Shown here in pieces: positions 1 through 8,623 of a stretch of DNA of 64,000 nucleotides; position 1 is the stretch's first letter, and the number at the start of each line of letters is the position of its first letter. The notes below the pieces were generated by a model, which saw nothing but the letters and a program-made list of their open reading frames with translations, did no database searches and was not told the DNA's origin. The stretch lies in NCBI RefSeq assembly GCF_013377535.1, contig NZ_JABCJE010000001.1:248001-312000 (forward strand). The letters are read 5' to 3'. The position numbers and the translations under genes are program-made. Origin of the DNA: Donghicola mangrovi. Its GTDB lineage: Bacteria; Pseudomonadota; Alphaproteobacteria; Rhodobacterales; Rhodobacteraceae.

Positions 1-341
1 TTGCCACCGCAGACCGCGTCGCGATGTTGGAACACTCGGTCTACTCGGTCATTTCGCCCGAAGGCTGCGCCTCGATCCTGTGGAAGGACGCCGAGAAGAT
101 GCGCGAAGCCGCCGAAGCGCTGCGCCTGACCGCTCAGGACCTCTACAAACTGGGCATCTGCGACCGCATCATCACCGAGCCCATGGGCGGCGCACACCGC
201 GACCGCAAGCACACCATCGCGTCGGTTGGCCGCTGCATCGAACAAATGCTCGGCGACCTCAAGGATCTGAAGTCCAAAGATCTGGTTGCCAAGCGCCGCA
301 AGAAATTCCTCGACATGGGGTCCAAGGGTCTGGCGGCGTAA
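1..341 (+). CDS. accA: Acetyl-CoA carboxylase carboxyltransferase subunit alpha (3' part)
   Basis: This is the last ~112 residues of AccA, which with AccD moves the carboxyl group from carboxybiotin to acetyl-CoA, the first committed step of fatty acid synthesis in the cytoplasm. The reading frame is open from base 3 and the 5' part lies outside the window. Typical AccA C-terminal segments are visible: [10 protein letters not shown], then [18 protein letters not shown], then a basic helical tail ending [15 protein letters not shown]. The partner gene accD lies at 53606-54529, so the two subunits are unlinked, as in many proteobacteria. A rho-independent terminator follows at 384-408. Identification is firm. 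Confidence 0.95.
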   Translation, partial: ATADRVAMLEHSVYSVISPEGCASILWKDAEKMREAAEALRLTAQDLYKLGICDRIITEPMGGAHRDRKHTIASVGRCIEQMLGDLKDLKSKDLVAKRRKKFLDMGSKGLAA

Positions 342-352
342 ACCGCCCTCCC

Positions 353-374
353 CTTCATCTTGGTAAAAATACCC
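353..374 (+). repeat. 3'-end motif copy 1 (CTTCATCTTGG-type)
   Basis: CTTCATCTTGGTAAAAATACCC lies 11 bases after the accA stop codon and just before a GC-rich terminator hairpin. Four related copies lie at 11353, 17802, 31344 and 41731, always on the same strand as the gene just ended. Confidence 0.7.
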
Positions 375-383
375 AAAACAAAA

Positions 384-408
384 GCGGAGGCAGCGCCTCC
401 GCTTTTTC
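384..408 (+). terminator. Rho-independent terminator after accA
   Basis: An 8-bp perfect stem (GCGGAGGC / GCCTCCGC) with a 3-base loop is followed by five T residues. It lies between the convergent accA and GntR genes. Confidence 0.85.
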
Positions 409-416
409 TTTGCGCC

Positions 417-1076
417 TCAGCTGGCCAAGAGGCGCAGGCCGTGGGTCACATCGGACCGGACCGCCAGCCGCAAGCCCGGCTCGTCCCCGGCCTTTAGCGC
501 CGCAATAATATGGCGGTGGTGGATCGGCGGCTCGGTCCGGTTCAGTCGCCCATAAAGCGCCCGCATGGTCGGCCCCAGTTGCAGCCAGACCGTTTCCGTC
601 ATCGCCAGCATCGCGGGTGCTTGGGCGCGCAGATAGAGCGTCCGGTGGAACTCCAAGTTCGTGCGGATATAGCCGACCGCATCGTGTTTCTTGACGCTCA
701 GACTGACGTTGGCGTGGATGCTTTCCAGCCGGTCAATCAGCGCCATATGGGCCCGCGGCAACGCACGGGAGGCCAGCTCGACCTCCAGAAGGGCACGCAG
801 GGCGGCCAGTTCCTCGATCCGGTCGTTGGACAGCTCGGGGGTCGCCACACGACCCGAGGCGCTCAGGGTCAGGGCCCCTTCGGCAACTAGGCGGCGCAGG
901 GCCTCTCGGGCGGGGGTCATCGAAACGCCGAATTCCTTGCCGATCCCGCGCAGGGTCAGGGCTTCGCCGGGGCGCAGCTCTCCGTGCATGATTCGGGTCC
1001 GGAGCATCCGGTATGTGCGGTCGTGGGCAGCCAAGGGGGTGCCGGACTCGGGGGTTCTGGAAGATGGCGTCAACAT
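417..1076 (-). CDS. GntR family transcriptional regulator (FCD/FadR subfamily)
   Basis: A cytoplasmic one-component regulator of 219 residues. The N-terminal winged helix-turn-helix (about residues 17-80) carries the GntR hallmark GVSMTPAREALRRL. The helical FCD ligand domain follows (about 90-215), with the expected polar and histidine pattern (NLEFHRTLY, then HHRHIIAAL). ATG 1076 is preferred; an in-frame TTG at 1112 overlaps the stop of the upstream peptidase gene and would add 12 residues. The ligand is unknown: FCD regulators usually sense small organic acids. The upstream gene on the same strand is a YgjP-like peptidase, so co-transcription is possible. Confidence 0.88.
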   Translation of the reverse strand: MLTPSSRTPESGTPLAAHDRTYRMLRTRIMHGELRPGEALTLRGIGKEFGVSMTPAREALRRLVAEGALTLSASGRVATPELSNDRIEELAALRALLEVELASRALPRAHMALIDRLESIHANVSLSVKKHDAVGYIRTNLEFHRTLYLRAQAPAMLAMTETVWLQLGPTMRALYGRLNRTEPPIHHRHIIAALKAGDEPGLRLAVRSDVTHGLRLLAS

Positions 1077-1108
1077 GACCTGCGATGTGATCACAAATTT
1101 CGCGCAGG

Positions 1109-1801
1109 TCAATCCTCGAAGCGTATGGCGTGCAATTTTGCGCCATCACGCCGCAGCCATTCGCGCTGATCGGCACAGGGGCCATAGATGCGCTCGACCG
1201 TGGCCCAGAAGGCCGGCGAGTGATCCATGTGCTGAAGGTGCGCAACCTCGTGGGCGGCGACGTAATCCAGCACATCGCGTGGCGCCATGATCAGCCGCCA
1301 AGAGAACATGAGCTTGCCGTCATGGGTGCACGACCCCCAGCGCGACCGGGTGTCTTTGAGCAGGATCGCGCTATAGGCCCTGTCCAGCCGACCTGCATAG
1401 TGATGGGCTGCTTCGGCGAAGCGGGACCGGGCCTTTTCCCGAAGAAACCCCTTGAGCCGCGCCCCCGCATTGGCCCCGCCCCGCGGCAGGCCGATCTCGT
1501 TATCGCTCAGGATCACGCGGGCGCCGTCGATGGCGGTCAAGCGGCGGGGACGCCCCTCGAACGGGATAACGCTGCCAATCTCGATTCCCTGCAAGGGCAC
1601 GTGTTCGGACAGCTGTTTGCGGATCCAGCCTTCTTTCTCGCGGACAAAGGCCATGCCCTCGCGCTCGGACGCGGAGGAGGGCAAAGTCAGGGTGACACGT
1701 CCGTCCAGCCGCGACACCCGCAGGGTAAAACGCCGCGCTCGCGCAGATCTGCGCAGAACGACGGGCACTGGGGGGTTGCCAGAAAGGATATGTTGTCCCA
1801 T
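1109..1801 (-). CDS. YgjP-like zinc metallopeptidase (M48/DUF45 type)
   Basis: A 230-residue cytoplasmic protein of the YgjP/WSS1-like metallopeptidase family. The zinc site is plain near the C-terminus: HEVAHLQHMDHSPAFW, giving the HExxH pair plus a third His. WGSC upstream (SRWGSCTHDGKLMFSWRL) is also typical. The start is ATG 1801, chosen because GGAG lies about 6 bases upstream; the open frame extends further to 1879 without support. The biological substrate of this family is not established. It overlaps or abuts the downstream GntR gene, depending on which GntR start is used. Confidence 0.88.
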   Translation of the reverse strand: MGQHILSGNPPVPVVLRRSARARRFTLRVSRLDGRVTLTLPSSASEREGMAFVREKEGWIRKQLSEHVPLQGIEIGSVIPFEGRPRRLTAIDGARVILSDNEIGLPRGGANAGARLKGFLREKARSRFAEAAHHYAGRLDRAYSAILLKDTRSRWGSCTHDGKLMFSWRLIMAPRDVLDYVAAHEVAHLQHMDHSPAFWATVERIYGPCADQREWLRRDGAKLHAIRFED

Positions 1802-1906
1802 ATGCGCGCTCCAAGTGGTGTCTTTATTAGCCTTTGACACCCGTTCGACCTTATGGCAGGGGTCTTCGACCGCCTGCAAGCATCAGACCAGCGAAAGGGA
1901 TCTTTC

Positions 1907-2230
1907 ATGCCCAAAGAAGAATGGGGCGTAAAGCGCGTATGCCCGACCACCGGCAAACGCTTCTACGACCTGAACAAGAACCCGATCGTCAGCCCCTACA
2001 CCGGCGAGATCGTGAACATCGAAACAGCCAAGCGTAACTCGTTCATCAATGAAGATGCCGAGGCCCGCAAGCTGAAGGCCAAGTCGATCGACGACGAGGA
2101 TGATGTGGTTCTCGATGATGACGACGACACCAGCGACATGGATCTGGATGATGATCTGCTCGACGACGAGGATGACGATAACGTCTCGCTCGACGATCTG
2201 GCTGATGTCGCTGCGGACGACGACGAATAA
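1907..2230 (+). CDS. TIGR02300 family protein (FYDLN acid domain)
   Basis: A 107-residue protein with a short zinc-ribbon-like start (W6 GVKRVCPTTGKRFYDLN23) that gives the family its name. A strongly acidic, Asp-rich tail follows from about residue 60. ATG 1907 has AAAGGGA upstream. The family is widespread in Alphaproteobacteria and has no established biochemical function. The next feature is tRNA-Ala, 93 bases downstream. A GC-rich inverted repeat (TGCGGGGG at 2241, CCCCCGCA at 2271) follows the stop but has a long loop and is not a convincing terminator. Confidence 0.92.
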   Translation: MPKEEWGVKRVCPTTGKRFYDLNKNPIVSPYTGEIVNIETAKRNSFINEDAEARKLKAKSIDDEDDVVLDDDDDTSDMDLDDDLLDDEDDDNVSLDDLADVAADDDE

Positions 2231-2323
2231 TATAAAAAATTGCGGGGGCGTGTTTTTTTGCGCTTGCACTCCCCCGCACGCCTCTCTAATTAGCGCAACA
2301 CGCACCGCACGGTGCACCTGAAT

Positions 2324-2399
<76 letters not shown>

Positions 2400-3014
2400 A
2401 ATCCTCAAAACAATTGATGATTTCTTTCACCTGCGGGTGAATGCCGTTCGGCTTGTTTATCCCGTATGGTTTTCCGGGCAGGTTGATCGGGCCGCTTAAA
2501 TACCCCCCTGATATTCTGTTCATCCCTGTTTCAGTTCAGATAAAATGCGTTGGCCGGTCTGACCCATGCCTTGCGCGCAAGCATTTCAGGCCCGAGGGGC
2601 TGTTTTTTTCTGCGTGTGCGCAATGGATTTGAACCACTGGTTAAACCCAAGCTATCCGGTTACGCGGTCTACCCTAACGGATCGGCCATTTTGCGCCGCT
2701 TCATCCACGCAAAACCTTTTCCCATAGAAAGCTCGAAAACATCTCGTGCAGATGTGAATTTCGGAAAACGCTGGTATGACGACTGTTAAGTTCGGCAAAG
2801 ACCCCAGCAACAGCCTTATTTTATTGGATTGCCTATAAATAGTTTTGCGAGTTAACGGCGAAAAATAGGCGTCATACGCACAACGCCCAAGACTCCGTCG
2901 GAATTTAATTGAAAGTAGGGATTTATTTTTTCTGGAAATAGGACAATATTCCCTATATTCAGCTTTCACACTCTAAGAATGTTTTCCGTACAACAACGGA
3001 TGGGGACTAAGAAA
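2400..3014. other. AT-rich intergenic region between tRNA-Ala and the H-NS gene
   Basis: About 615 bases without a credible protein gene; short open frames here show no ribosome-binding site or recognisable product. It contains a hairpin CACC-TGCG-GGTG near 2431, a rho-independent-like terminator at 2588-2609, and very AT-rich DNA from about 2800 to 3014, which probably holds the H-NS promoter. A TATATT hexamer lies at 2953-2958. A small RNA ending at the terminator cannot be excluded. Confidence 0.6.
2588..2609 (+). terminator. Candidate intrinsic terminator downstream of tRNA-Ala
   Basis: GGCCC-GAG-GGGC(T) forms a short GC stem with a 3-base loop, followed by TG and a run of seven T. It lies 190 bases past the tRNA, so it may end the tRNA transcript or an unannotated small RNA. 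Confidence 0.55.
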
Positions 3015-3329
3015 ATGGATATCGATCTGAATTCTCTCGACTTGAGCGAACTCAAGAAACTGCAGAAAGACGTTGATAAGGCAATCAACGAATACCAGGA
3101 CCGCCGCATCACCGAAGCGCGCACCAAACTGGAAGCAGAAGCACGCGCAATGGGCTTTTCACTTGCAGAGTTGCTGGATGGCAAGAAAAAAGCAGCTGCA
3201 GCCAAATCGCCACCGCGCTACCGTCACCCCGAAGATTCGTCGGTCACCTGGACCGGCCGTGGCCGCAAGCCCGCGTGGGTGATCGAGCACATCGAGTCCG
3301 GCAAACAGATGGAAGATCTGGAGATCTGA
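3015..3329 (+). CDS. H-NS family nucleoid-associated protein (HvrA type)
   Basis: A 104-residue DNA-binding protein. Residues 1-60 are charged and helical (LSELKKLQKDVDKAINEY), the expected coiled-coil oligomerisation part. The C-terminal DNA-binding loop has the family signature YRHPEDSSVTWTGRGRKPAWV, with the AT-hook-like GRGRKP core. ATG 3015 follows GGGGACTAAG; an upstream in-frame start at 2979 lacks such support. Members bind curved AT-rich DNA and silence or tune genes; in Rhodobacter, HvrA affects photosynthesis and nitrogen-fixation genes. The gene sits in its own AT-rich surroundings, which allows autoregulation. Confidence 0.93.
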   Translation: MDIDLNSLDLSELKKLQKDVDKAINEYQDRRITEARTKLEAEARAMGFSLAELLDGKKKAAAAKSPPRYRHPEDSSVTWTGRGRKPAWVIEHIESGKQMEDLEI

Positions 3330-3333
3330 TGGA

Positions 3334-3358
3334 AAAGGCGCCCAAGGGCGCCTTTCTT
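3334..3358. terminator. Terminator between the convergent H-NS and znuB genes
   Basis: AAAGGCGCCC-AA-GGGCGCCTTT is a near-perfect hairpin five bases after the H-NS stop, followed by TCTTTT. The A-rich left flank lets it work in both directions, ending znuB transcription as well. Confidence 0.85.
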
Positions 3359-3359
3359 T

Positions 3360-4148
3360 TTAGCCAAAGACCTTACGTAGCGGCAGCGTGGCCACGAACA
3401 GGCCCGCTGCCGTTGCGACAATGGACGGCCCCGTCGGCGTATCCAGCCAGTAGGAGCCCGCCAGACCGCCGCACATGGCCAGAATGCCCACACCCACCGC
3501 AATCAGAGCCATCGCCTCTGGTGTGCGGGAAACCGAGCGTGCGCTGGCCGAGGGCAACAGCAACATCGCCGAGATCAGCAATGCGCCCACAACCTTGATC
3601 GCAATGGCTACGGTCAGCGCTAATGCCAGTGTCAGCAATAGCTGTTCACGGCGTGGCGAAATTCCGGCAGCGGTTGCCAATTCGGGATTTAGGGTAGAGG
3701 TCAGCAAATATTGCCATCGCCAAAATAGAAGCGCCAAAACCAGCGCCGCCCCTGTGTAAATAATCACCAGATCAGATGCGCCAACGGCGAGAATATCCCC
3801 GAATAGCAGGGTTGAGACGTCGACCCGCACCCCTTGGACAAAACTGATCGCCACCAATCCGACGGCCAAAGCGGAATGGGACAGTACCCCTAGGGTGGTA
3901 TCCATTCCATGCCCTCGGGCGGCAATCGCTGAAACGGCCAAGCCCATTCCCAATGCCACGATCAGTGTACCAAAGGTCAGCGGCATTCCAAGGATCATCG
4001 CAATTGCGACCCCCAAAACAGCCGCATGGGCCGTGGCATCCCCGAAATAGGCCATCCGCCGCCAGACCACAAAGCAGCCCAATGGCCCCGAAGCAATTGC
4101 GACCCCAATCCCCGCCAAAAGAGCGCGCAAAATAAATTGATCAATCAT
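3360..4148 (-). CDS. znuB: Zinc ABC transporter permease ZnuB
   Basis: A 262-residue integral membrane subunit of the high-affinity zinc importer, with about seven to eight hydrophobic segments. The family-typical stretch RRMAYFGDATAHAAVLGVAI near the start matches ABC-3 permeases. The start ATG 4148 overlaps the znuC stop by 8 bases, implying translational coupling; the open frame continues upstream to 4217 only because it shadows znuC. It should pair with ZnuC (4141-4869) and receive zinc from ZnuA (5427-6374). It is convergent with the H-NS gene across a shared terminator. Confidence 0.94.
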   Translation of the reverse strand: MIDQFILRALLAGIGVAIASGPLGCFVVWRRMAYFGDATAHAAVLGVAIAMILGMPLTFGTLIVALGMGLAVSAIAARGHGMDTTLGVLSHSALAVGLVAISFVQGVRVDVSTLLFGDILAVGASDLVIIYTGAALVLALLFWRWQYLLTSTLNPELATAAGISPRREQLLLTLALALTVAIAIKVVGALLISAMLLLPSASARSVSRTPEAMALIAVGVGILAMCGGLAGSYWLDTPTGPSIVATAAGLFVATLPLRKVFG

Positions 4149-4869
4149 GGCAGCACCCGTTTTCGTCGTGGATATGGTCGTGGTGGTGTTCGTAAATTGC
4201 CAAAGCACTAGAGTCACTTACACCAAACAGCGCTTGGTATTCCGGCGCGTTGCGAACGACGCTCGGGGTGCCCTGACAGCAAATGTGGCCGTTCAGGCAA
4301 ATCACCCGATCAGAGGCCCTCATCACCACATGCAAATCGTGGCTAACCAGTAAAACCGCACAACCGATTTCCTGACGGACTTGCTCGATCAATTCATAAA
4401 AGGCGTTGATTCCGGGGTGATCCAATCCTTGGGTCGGTTCATCCAGAATTAGGATATCGGGCCGTGACAGCAGTGCCCGCGCCAACAACACACGCTGGAA
4501 TTGCCCGCCAGACAGATCAACCATTTGGCGATCAGCTAGGCCTTCAACTCCGGTTCTGGTTAGCGCCTGCAACGCCACGTCGTCGCTGATCCGCACCGGC
4601 AGGGACAGAAAGCGGCGGACGGTCATCGGCAGGCTGGCGTCGATCGACAGCTTTTGGGGCACGTAGCCGATGCGTAATCCCTTGGCGCGGCGGATGCGCC
4701 CGCTCGAAGGTGGCAGGACCCCCAACAGGGCGCGAATCAGCGTCGATTTCCCCGATCCGTTCGGGCCGATCACGGTGACAATCTCGCCCTTTTCGATCTG
4801 GAAATTCACGTCGCGCAGCACCGCTGCGGCACCGTGGGTGACCGACATATCCTCGGCGGTGATCAGCAT
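4141..4869 (-). CDS. znuC: Zinc ABC transporter ATP-binding protein ZnuC
   Basis: A 242-residue cytoplasmic ATPase of the zinc importer. Walker A is GPNGSGKST (about 35-43), the signature is LSGGQFQRVLLARAL and Walker B is ILILDEPTQGLDHP, followed by the H-loop LLVSHDLHVV. The C-terminal tail is rich in His and Cys (IYEHHHDHIHDENGCCHD), as in other ZnuC proteins, and may bind zinc. The start overlaps the zur stop by 7 bases and the end overlaps znuB by 8, so zur-znuC-znuB is one operon driven from the Zur-controlled region near 5370. Confidence 0.95.
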   Translation of the reverse strand: MLITAEDMSVTHGAAAVLRDVNFQIEKGEIVTVIGPNGSGKSTLIRALLGVLPPSSGRIRRAKGLRIGYVPQKLSIDASLPMTVRRFLSLPVRISDDVALQALTRTGVEGLADRQMVDLSGGQFQRVLLARALLSRPDILILDEPTQGLDHPGINAFYELIEQVRQEIGCAVLLVSHDLHVVMRASDRVICLNGHICCQGTPSVVRNAPEYQALFGVSDSSALAIYEHHHDHIHDENGCCHD

Positions 4870-5354
4870 GCGCTGTCTCCTTTGGCGCAGGCCGGACAGG
4901 TGCCCAGAACCTCGATATTCACGCGCTCGACGGCGAAACCGTGGGCGCTGGCCGCAACCTCGACCGCTGAGCGGACGGGGGCTGCGGGGGCCTCGGCCAC
5001 TGCCTCGCAGGACTGGCAGATCAGGAACAAGGGGCTGTGCGCCTCGCCGGGATGCATGCAGGCGGCAAAGGCGTTCAGTCGGTTGATCCGATGCGCGAGC
5101 CCATGCTCCACTAGGAATTCCAGCGCCCGATAGGCCACGGGTGGCTGGTTCCCGAAGCCGTCCGCAGCCAGCCGGTCCAGCACCTCATAGGCGCCCATCG
5201 CGCGGTGTTCGGAGACCAGAATTTCCAGCGTCCGGCGGCGCACGGCGGTCAGGCGCAGCCCCTCTCGGGCGACCATCTGTTCGGCGTAATGCAGCACGTC
5301 ATGGGTGCAGGTGTCATGATTGTGTTCATGAAAAGCGGGCGACGGGTCGGACAT
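4863..5354 (-). CDS. zur: Zinc uptake regulator Zur (Fur family)
   Basis: A 163-residue zinc-responsive repressor. An N-terminal His-rich stretch (HEHNHDTCTHD) precedes the winged helix (LRLTAVRRRTLEILVSEHRAMGAYEVLDRL). The structural zinc site is formed by two CxxC pairs, CQSCEA and CPACAKG. It is the first gene of zur-znuC-znuB and divergent from znuA. The Zur-box-like palindrome at 5371-5383 lies 16 bases upstream, so it probably represses itself and both znu units when zinc is sufficient. Assignment as Zur rather than Fur rests on this context and is strong. Confidence 0.94.
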   Translation of the reverse strand: MSDPSPAFHEHNHDTCTHDVLHYAEQMVAREGLRLTAVRRRTLEILVSEHRAMGAYEVLDRLAADGFGNQPPVAYRALEFLVEHGLAHRINRLNAFAACMHPGEAHSPLFLICQSCEAVAEAPAAPVRSAVEVAASAHGFAVERVNIEVLGTCPACAKGDSAC

Positions 5355-5370
5355 TGCAATCCTGACTATT

Positions 5371-5383
5371 GTTATATTATCAC
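5371..5383. promoter_or_regulatory. Candidate Zur operator
   Basis: GTTAT-ATT-ATCAC is an imperfect dyad between the divergent zur and znuA genes. It resembles alphaproteobacterial Zur boxes (GTTATAATATAAC-like). It overlaps the -35 region of a plausible znuA promoter, TTGTTA (5369-5374), 16 bases, TATATG (5391-5396). Confidence 0.7.
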
Positions 5384-5426
5384 GTTACAGTATATGAGAC
5401 CCTCCGAACGACCTCAAGGAGAACCC

Positions 5427-6374
5427 ATGCGCCTCGCTTTTTCTTTGGTATCCGTGCTGTTGGCCGGTGCAGCCCATGCCGCGCCGCTGACTGTGGCCAC
5501 CGATTTACCGCCTGTTCAGTCTTTGGTGTCTATGGTGATGGGCGACCGTGGAGAGGCTGTTTTGCTGATGGATCAGGGCGCTGATCCCCACCATTTCCAG
5601 CTGCGCCCCAGTCAGGCGCGCAATCTGGCGAACGCGGATACGGTGATCTGGATGGGGCCGGAAATGACTGTCTGGCTGGATCAGGCCCGCCAATCCATGC
5701 GCACAGACGCCAATGATCTGGCACTGCTTGAGGTCGCGGACACCATCCACCGCCCTTATTTGGATCACGCTGGCGGGGGGGAGCATGACGACCACGACCA
5801 CCAAGAGCACATGCACGAAGACCACGAGGCTGAGGATCACGACAATCACGTCCATACAGGCGATGACCCCCATGCGTGGCTCGACCCCAGCAATGCGCGG
5901 ATTTGGGTGGATGCGATCGAGCATCATTTGACCGAACTCGACCCCGAGGGGGCTGCGATCTATGCCGCGAATGCCAAGCTGGCGTCCGAAACCCTGACGG
6001 CCCTATCGGATCAGGTGGTCGCCACCCTCGCCCCCTATCACGAGCAGCCGATTGTGGTTTTCCACGATGCTTACGGCCATTTCGCCGCGCGATTCGATGT
6101 GGATGTGGCGGGGGCGATTGCCCTTGGGGATGCGGCGGCGCCTAGTGCGGCGCATCTGTCCGAACTGCGGGATGTGATCGCGGAACGGGGCGCGGCCTGC
6201 ATCTTTGCCGAGCCGCAGCACAACCCAGCGATGGTTCAGCAGATCACCAATGATCTGGGCCTGCGCACCGGCGTTCTGGACCCGATGGGCTCTGCTTTGG
6301 AGTTGGGGCCGGACCTGTATCCGGCGCTGATCCGTGGCATGGCAGACAGCATCGCCACCTGCCAAAAGGGTTAA
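5427..6374 (+). CDS. znuA: Zinc ABC transporter substrate-binding protein ZnuA
   Basis: A 315-residue periplasmic zinc receptor. It has a classic signal peptide (MRLAFSLVSVLLAGAAHA, cleaved before APLTV). Zinc ligands are visible in DPHHFQLRP (H55/H56), DDPHAWLDP (H149) and VFHDAYGHFAARF. A His/Asp-rich loop at about 114-143 is typical of ZnuA and may capture zinc. ATG 5427 has AAGGAG upstream; the frame opens earlier without support. The gene is convergent with puuD, and both stops share the palindrome GGTTAACC at 6369-6376. Confidence 0.95.
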   Translation: MRLAFSLVSVLLAGAAHAAPLTVATDLPPVQSLVSMVMGDRGEAVLLMDQGADPHHFQLRPSQARNLANADTVIWMGPEMTVWLDQARQSMRTDANDLALLEVADTIHRPYLDHAGGGEHDDHDHQEHMHEDHEAEDHDNHVHTGDDPHAWLDPSNARIWVDAIEHHLTELDPEGAAIYAANAKLASETLTALSDQVVATLAPYHEQPIVVFHDAYGHFAARFDVDVAGAIALGDAAAPSAAHLSELRDVIAERGAACIFAEPQHNPAMVQQITNDLGLRTGVLDPMGSALELGPDLYPALIRGMADSIATCQKG

Positions 6375-7594
6375 CCCTTGGTCGCGGCCTCGTACCATTT
6401 CACGATGGCCGCGCGCTCCTCATCCTCGATATAGGACAGGTTTGCGGGGGGCATGGCGTGGCTCAGGCCCGCCTGCAAATACACGGCGCGGGCGTTGCGA
6501 ACGATCTGCGCCTCGGTGTCCAGACGGACCCCTTTGGGGGCCCAGAGAATGCCCTCGTAAAAGGGCTCCTCGGCGTGGCACATAGAGCAGCGCCCCAAGA
6601 TGATGTCGTGCACCTCTTCCCAACCTTCGGCCTGCGCGAACTGGACCAGACCGGCCTGCGCCTCTTCGGATTTGTCGGCTTGGAACATGGGCGCGGTGGA
6701 CAGCCACATGATGATGATGAACAGGACCGCAGTCACGGCCCACGTCCAATAAGGCGTCCCTTTGCGGGCGTGCATCGTGTTGAAGAAGTGACGTATCGTG
6801 ACGCCCATCAGGAACACGAGGCTAGCGATCAGCCATGTATACTGGGTGCCAAAGGCCAGCGGGTAGTGGTTCGACAGCATCAGGAACACCACCGGCAAAG
6901 TCAGGTAGTTGTTGTGAGTGCTGCGCTGCTTGGCGATTTTGCCGTATTTCGCGTCAGGAATGCGGCCCGCGATCAGGTCAGCGATCACGATCCGCTGGTT
7001 CGGCATGATGATAAAGAACACGTTCCCCGACATGATGGTCGCCGTGAACGCACCCAGATGCAGCATCGCCGCGCGGCCGGTGAAGACTTGGGTATAGAAC
7101 CACGCCATGCCCACCAGAATGACAAACAGCAACACCATCAGACGGTTGTTATTCTCGCCGAATTTGGTCTTACAGATGCGGTCATAGGCCAGCCAGCCAA
7201 AGCCCAAAGAGCCCATGGAAATAAGGATCGCCTGCCACGGCGCAAGGTCCGCGATATTCGGGTCGATCAAGTAAAATTCCGCGCCCAGATAGTAGACCAG
7301 CCACAGCATGGCAAAGCCGGACAGCCAGGTCGCGTAGCTCTCCCATTTGAACCAGATCAGGTCGCCGGGCATCTGGTCGGGGGCCACAAGGTACTTCTGG
7401 ATATGATAAAATCCGCCCCCGTGGACTTGCCATTCCTCGCCATCCGCGCCGCTGGCCAGATTGCGGTCACGGTGCAAGCCAAGGTCCAGCGCGATGAAAT
7501 AGAACGACGATCCGATCCACGCGATCGCGGTGATCACATGTAGCCAGCGAACGGCAAATTCCAACCACGCGCCCATAGCGGCGAGATCATACAT
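6371..7594 (-). CDS. puuD: Membrane-bound urate oxidase PuuD with C-terminal cytochrome c domain
   Basis: A 407-residue inner-membrane protein that oxidises urate to 5-hydroxyisourate, passing electrons to a heme c domain instead of O2. The N-terminal part (about 1-300) has eight or so hydrophobic segments with conserved His residues (RWLHVITAIAWIGSSFYF) of the urate oxidase N family. The C-terminal ~90 residues hold a cytochrome c with CSMCH and a later Met (GLSHAMPPANLS). ATG 7594 is set by AGGAGG 7 bases upstream; an earlier in-frame start (7630) lacks one. It is divergent from a LysR gene and starts the purine-degradation block. Confidence 0.93.
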   Translation of the reverse strand: MYDLAAMGAWLEFAVRWLHVITAIAWIGSSFYFIALDLGLHRDRNLASGADGEEWQVHGGGFYHIQKYLVAPDQMPGDLIWFKWESYATWLSGFAMLWLVYYLGAEFYLIDPNIADLAPWQAILISMGSLGFGWLAYDRICKTKFGENNNRLMVLLFVILVGMAWFYTQVFTGRAAMLHLGAFTATIMSGNVFFIIMPNQRIVIADLIAGRIPDAKYGKIAKQRSTHNNYLTLPVVFLMLSNHYPLAFGTQYTWLIASLVFLMGVTIRHFFNTMHARKGTPYWTWAVTAVLFIIIMWLSTAPMFQADKSEEAQAGLVQFAQAEGWEEVHDIILGRCSMCHAEEPFYEGILWAPKGVRLDTEAQIVRNARAVYLQAGLSHAMPPANLSYIEDEERAAIVKWYEAATKG

Positions 7595-7642
7595 AGGCAA
7601 ACCTCCTGTTATCGAGGTGATCATAGCCAAGGGGCTATTCCC

Positions 7643-7653
7643 TTGATAATCAG
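7643..7653. promoter_or_regulatory. Shared motif TTGATAATCAG, copy 1 (puuD/LysR region)
   Basis: TTGATAATCAG lies between divergent puuD and the LysR gene. The core TGATAATC recurs at 7685-7692, and the full 11-mer recurs at 9065-9075 upstream of puuE. This distribution fits a binding site for the neighbouring LysR regulator. Confidence 0.45.
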
Positions 7654-7705
7654 GAAAGTCGGTGCAGGACTTTCAAATCAAGCCTGATAATCGCAGGAAG
7701 GCCCC

Positions 7706-8623
7706 ATGAGCTATGTGAACAACATCCGGATGTTCGTGCGTGTCTATGAATTGGGCAGCATGTCGGCGGCTGCACGGGACCAGAGGGTGTCGGCCGCCGT
7801 GGCCTCGGCCCGCATCGCCGAGCTGGAAAAGCATCTGGGGGTGCGCCTGTTCAACCGGACCACGCGGGCACTGCACGCGACCGAGCATGGGCAGGTTTTC
7901 TACACCGGTGCCTGCGAGATCATTGAAGCGATTGACCGCGCCGAAGCCGCCGTGATGGAGCGCAGCCAGTCCCCCCGCGGGACGGTTTTTGTGGCGGCGC
8001 CTTTGGGGTTGGGGCGTCGGCTGATTGCGCCCCATGTCCCTGCGTTTAAACGAGAATATCCGGATATCGATGTGCGCCTGCGTCTGTCGGACCGCGTGAT
8101 TGATGTCACGACCGAGGGGCTGGATCTGGCCTTTCACATCGGCCCCCTTGCGGACAGCGACCTGAAGGTCCGCGTGATCACCGACATCCCCCGCCTGTTG
8201 TGCGCCGCGCCGTCCTATATCGCGGAACGCGGGATGCCAGTGGACGGCAAAGCCCTTGTCGAGGATCGGCACGACTGCCTGAACCTGCGCTTTCCGGGGG
8301 CCAAGGAATTCCAGTGGACCCTGCAAACCGACAAAGGCCCCCGCCGGTTCGAAGTCACAGGCACGCTGGAATCCGACGACGGGGATGTGCTGACGAATTG
8401 GGCACTTGATGGTTGCGGGATCATCATGAAGCCGGTCTACGAGGTCGCCGAGCACCTGAACAGCGGCACGCTGGTCCCCGTGGCCGAACGCACGCCGCCC
8501 ATGGCGACTCAACTCGCGTGCCTGTCCCCCAGCCGCCGCTTCCGCGACCCCAAGGTGCAGCTGTTCCGCGACTTCATGGTCGCCCGCTGCAAAGAGGCGT
8601 TGGACACTCAGCTGCCGCGATAG
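7706..8623 (+). CDS. LysR family transcriptional regulator (probable urate/purine catabolism regulator)
   Basis: A 305-residue LysR protein. The N-terminal HTH is seen in [19 protein letters not shown], then [27 protein letters not shown]. The C-terminal periplasmic-binding-like effector domain starts near residue 92. It resembles the CrgA/DmlR-like subgroup. AGGAAGG precedes ATG 7706. It sits inside the urate block, divergent from puuD, and its 3' end overlaps the convergent uraH by 16 bases, so control of urate catabolism is the natural inference. Repeats of TGATAATC on both sides of the gene are candidate sites. Confidence 0.88.
   Translation: MSYVNNIRMFVRVYELGSMSAAARDQRVSAAVASARIAELEKHLGVRLFNRTTRALHATEHGQVFYTGACEIIEAIDRAEAAVMERSQSPRGTVFVAAPLGLGRRLIAPHVPAFKREYPDIDVRLRLSDRVIDVTTEGLDLAFHIGPLADSDLKVRVITDIPRLLCAAPSYIAERGMPVDGKALVEDRHDCLNLRFPGAKEFQWTLQTDKGPRRFEVTGTLESDDGDVLTNWALDGCGIIMKPVYEVAEHLNSGTLVPVAERTPPMATQLACLSPSRRFRDPKVQLFRDFMVARCKEALDTQLPR

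Noticed and set aside
2241-2278. TGCGGGGG / CCCCCGCA as a terminator after the FYDLN protein gene
   Set aside because: The 22-base loop holds the T run and none follows the stem, so it does not fit an intrinsic terminator.
2938-2956. ATAGG-N9-CCTAT dyad upstream of the H-NS gene as an operator
   Set aside because: Only five bases per arm in very AT-rich DNA; likely by chance.
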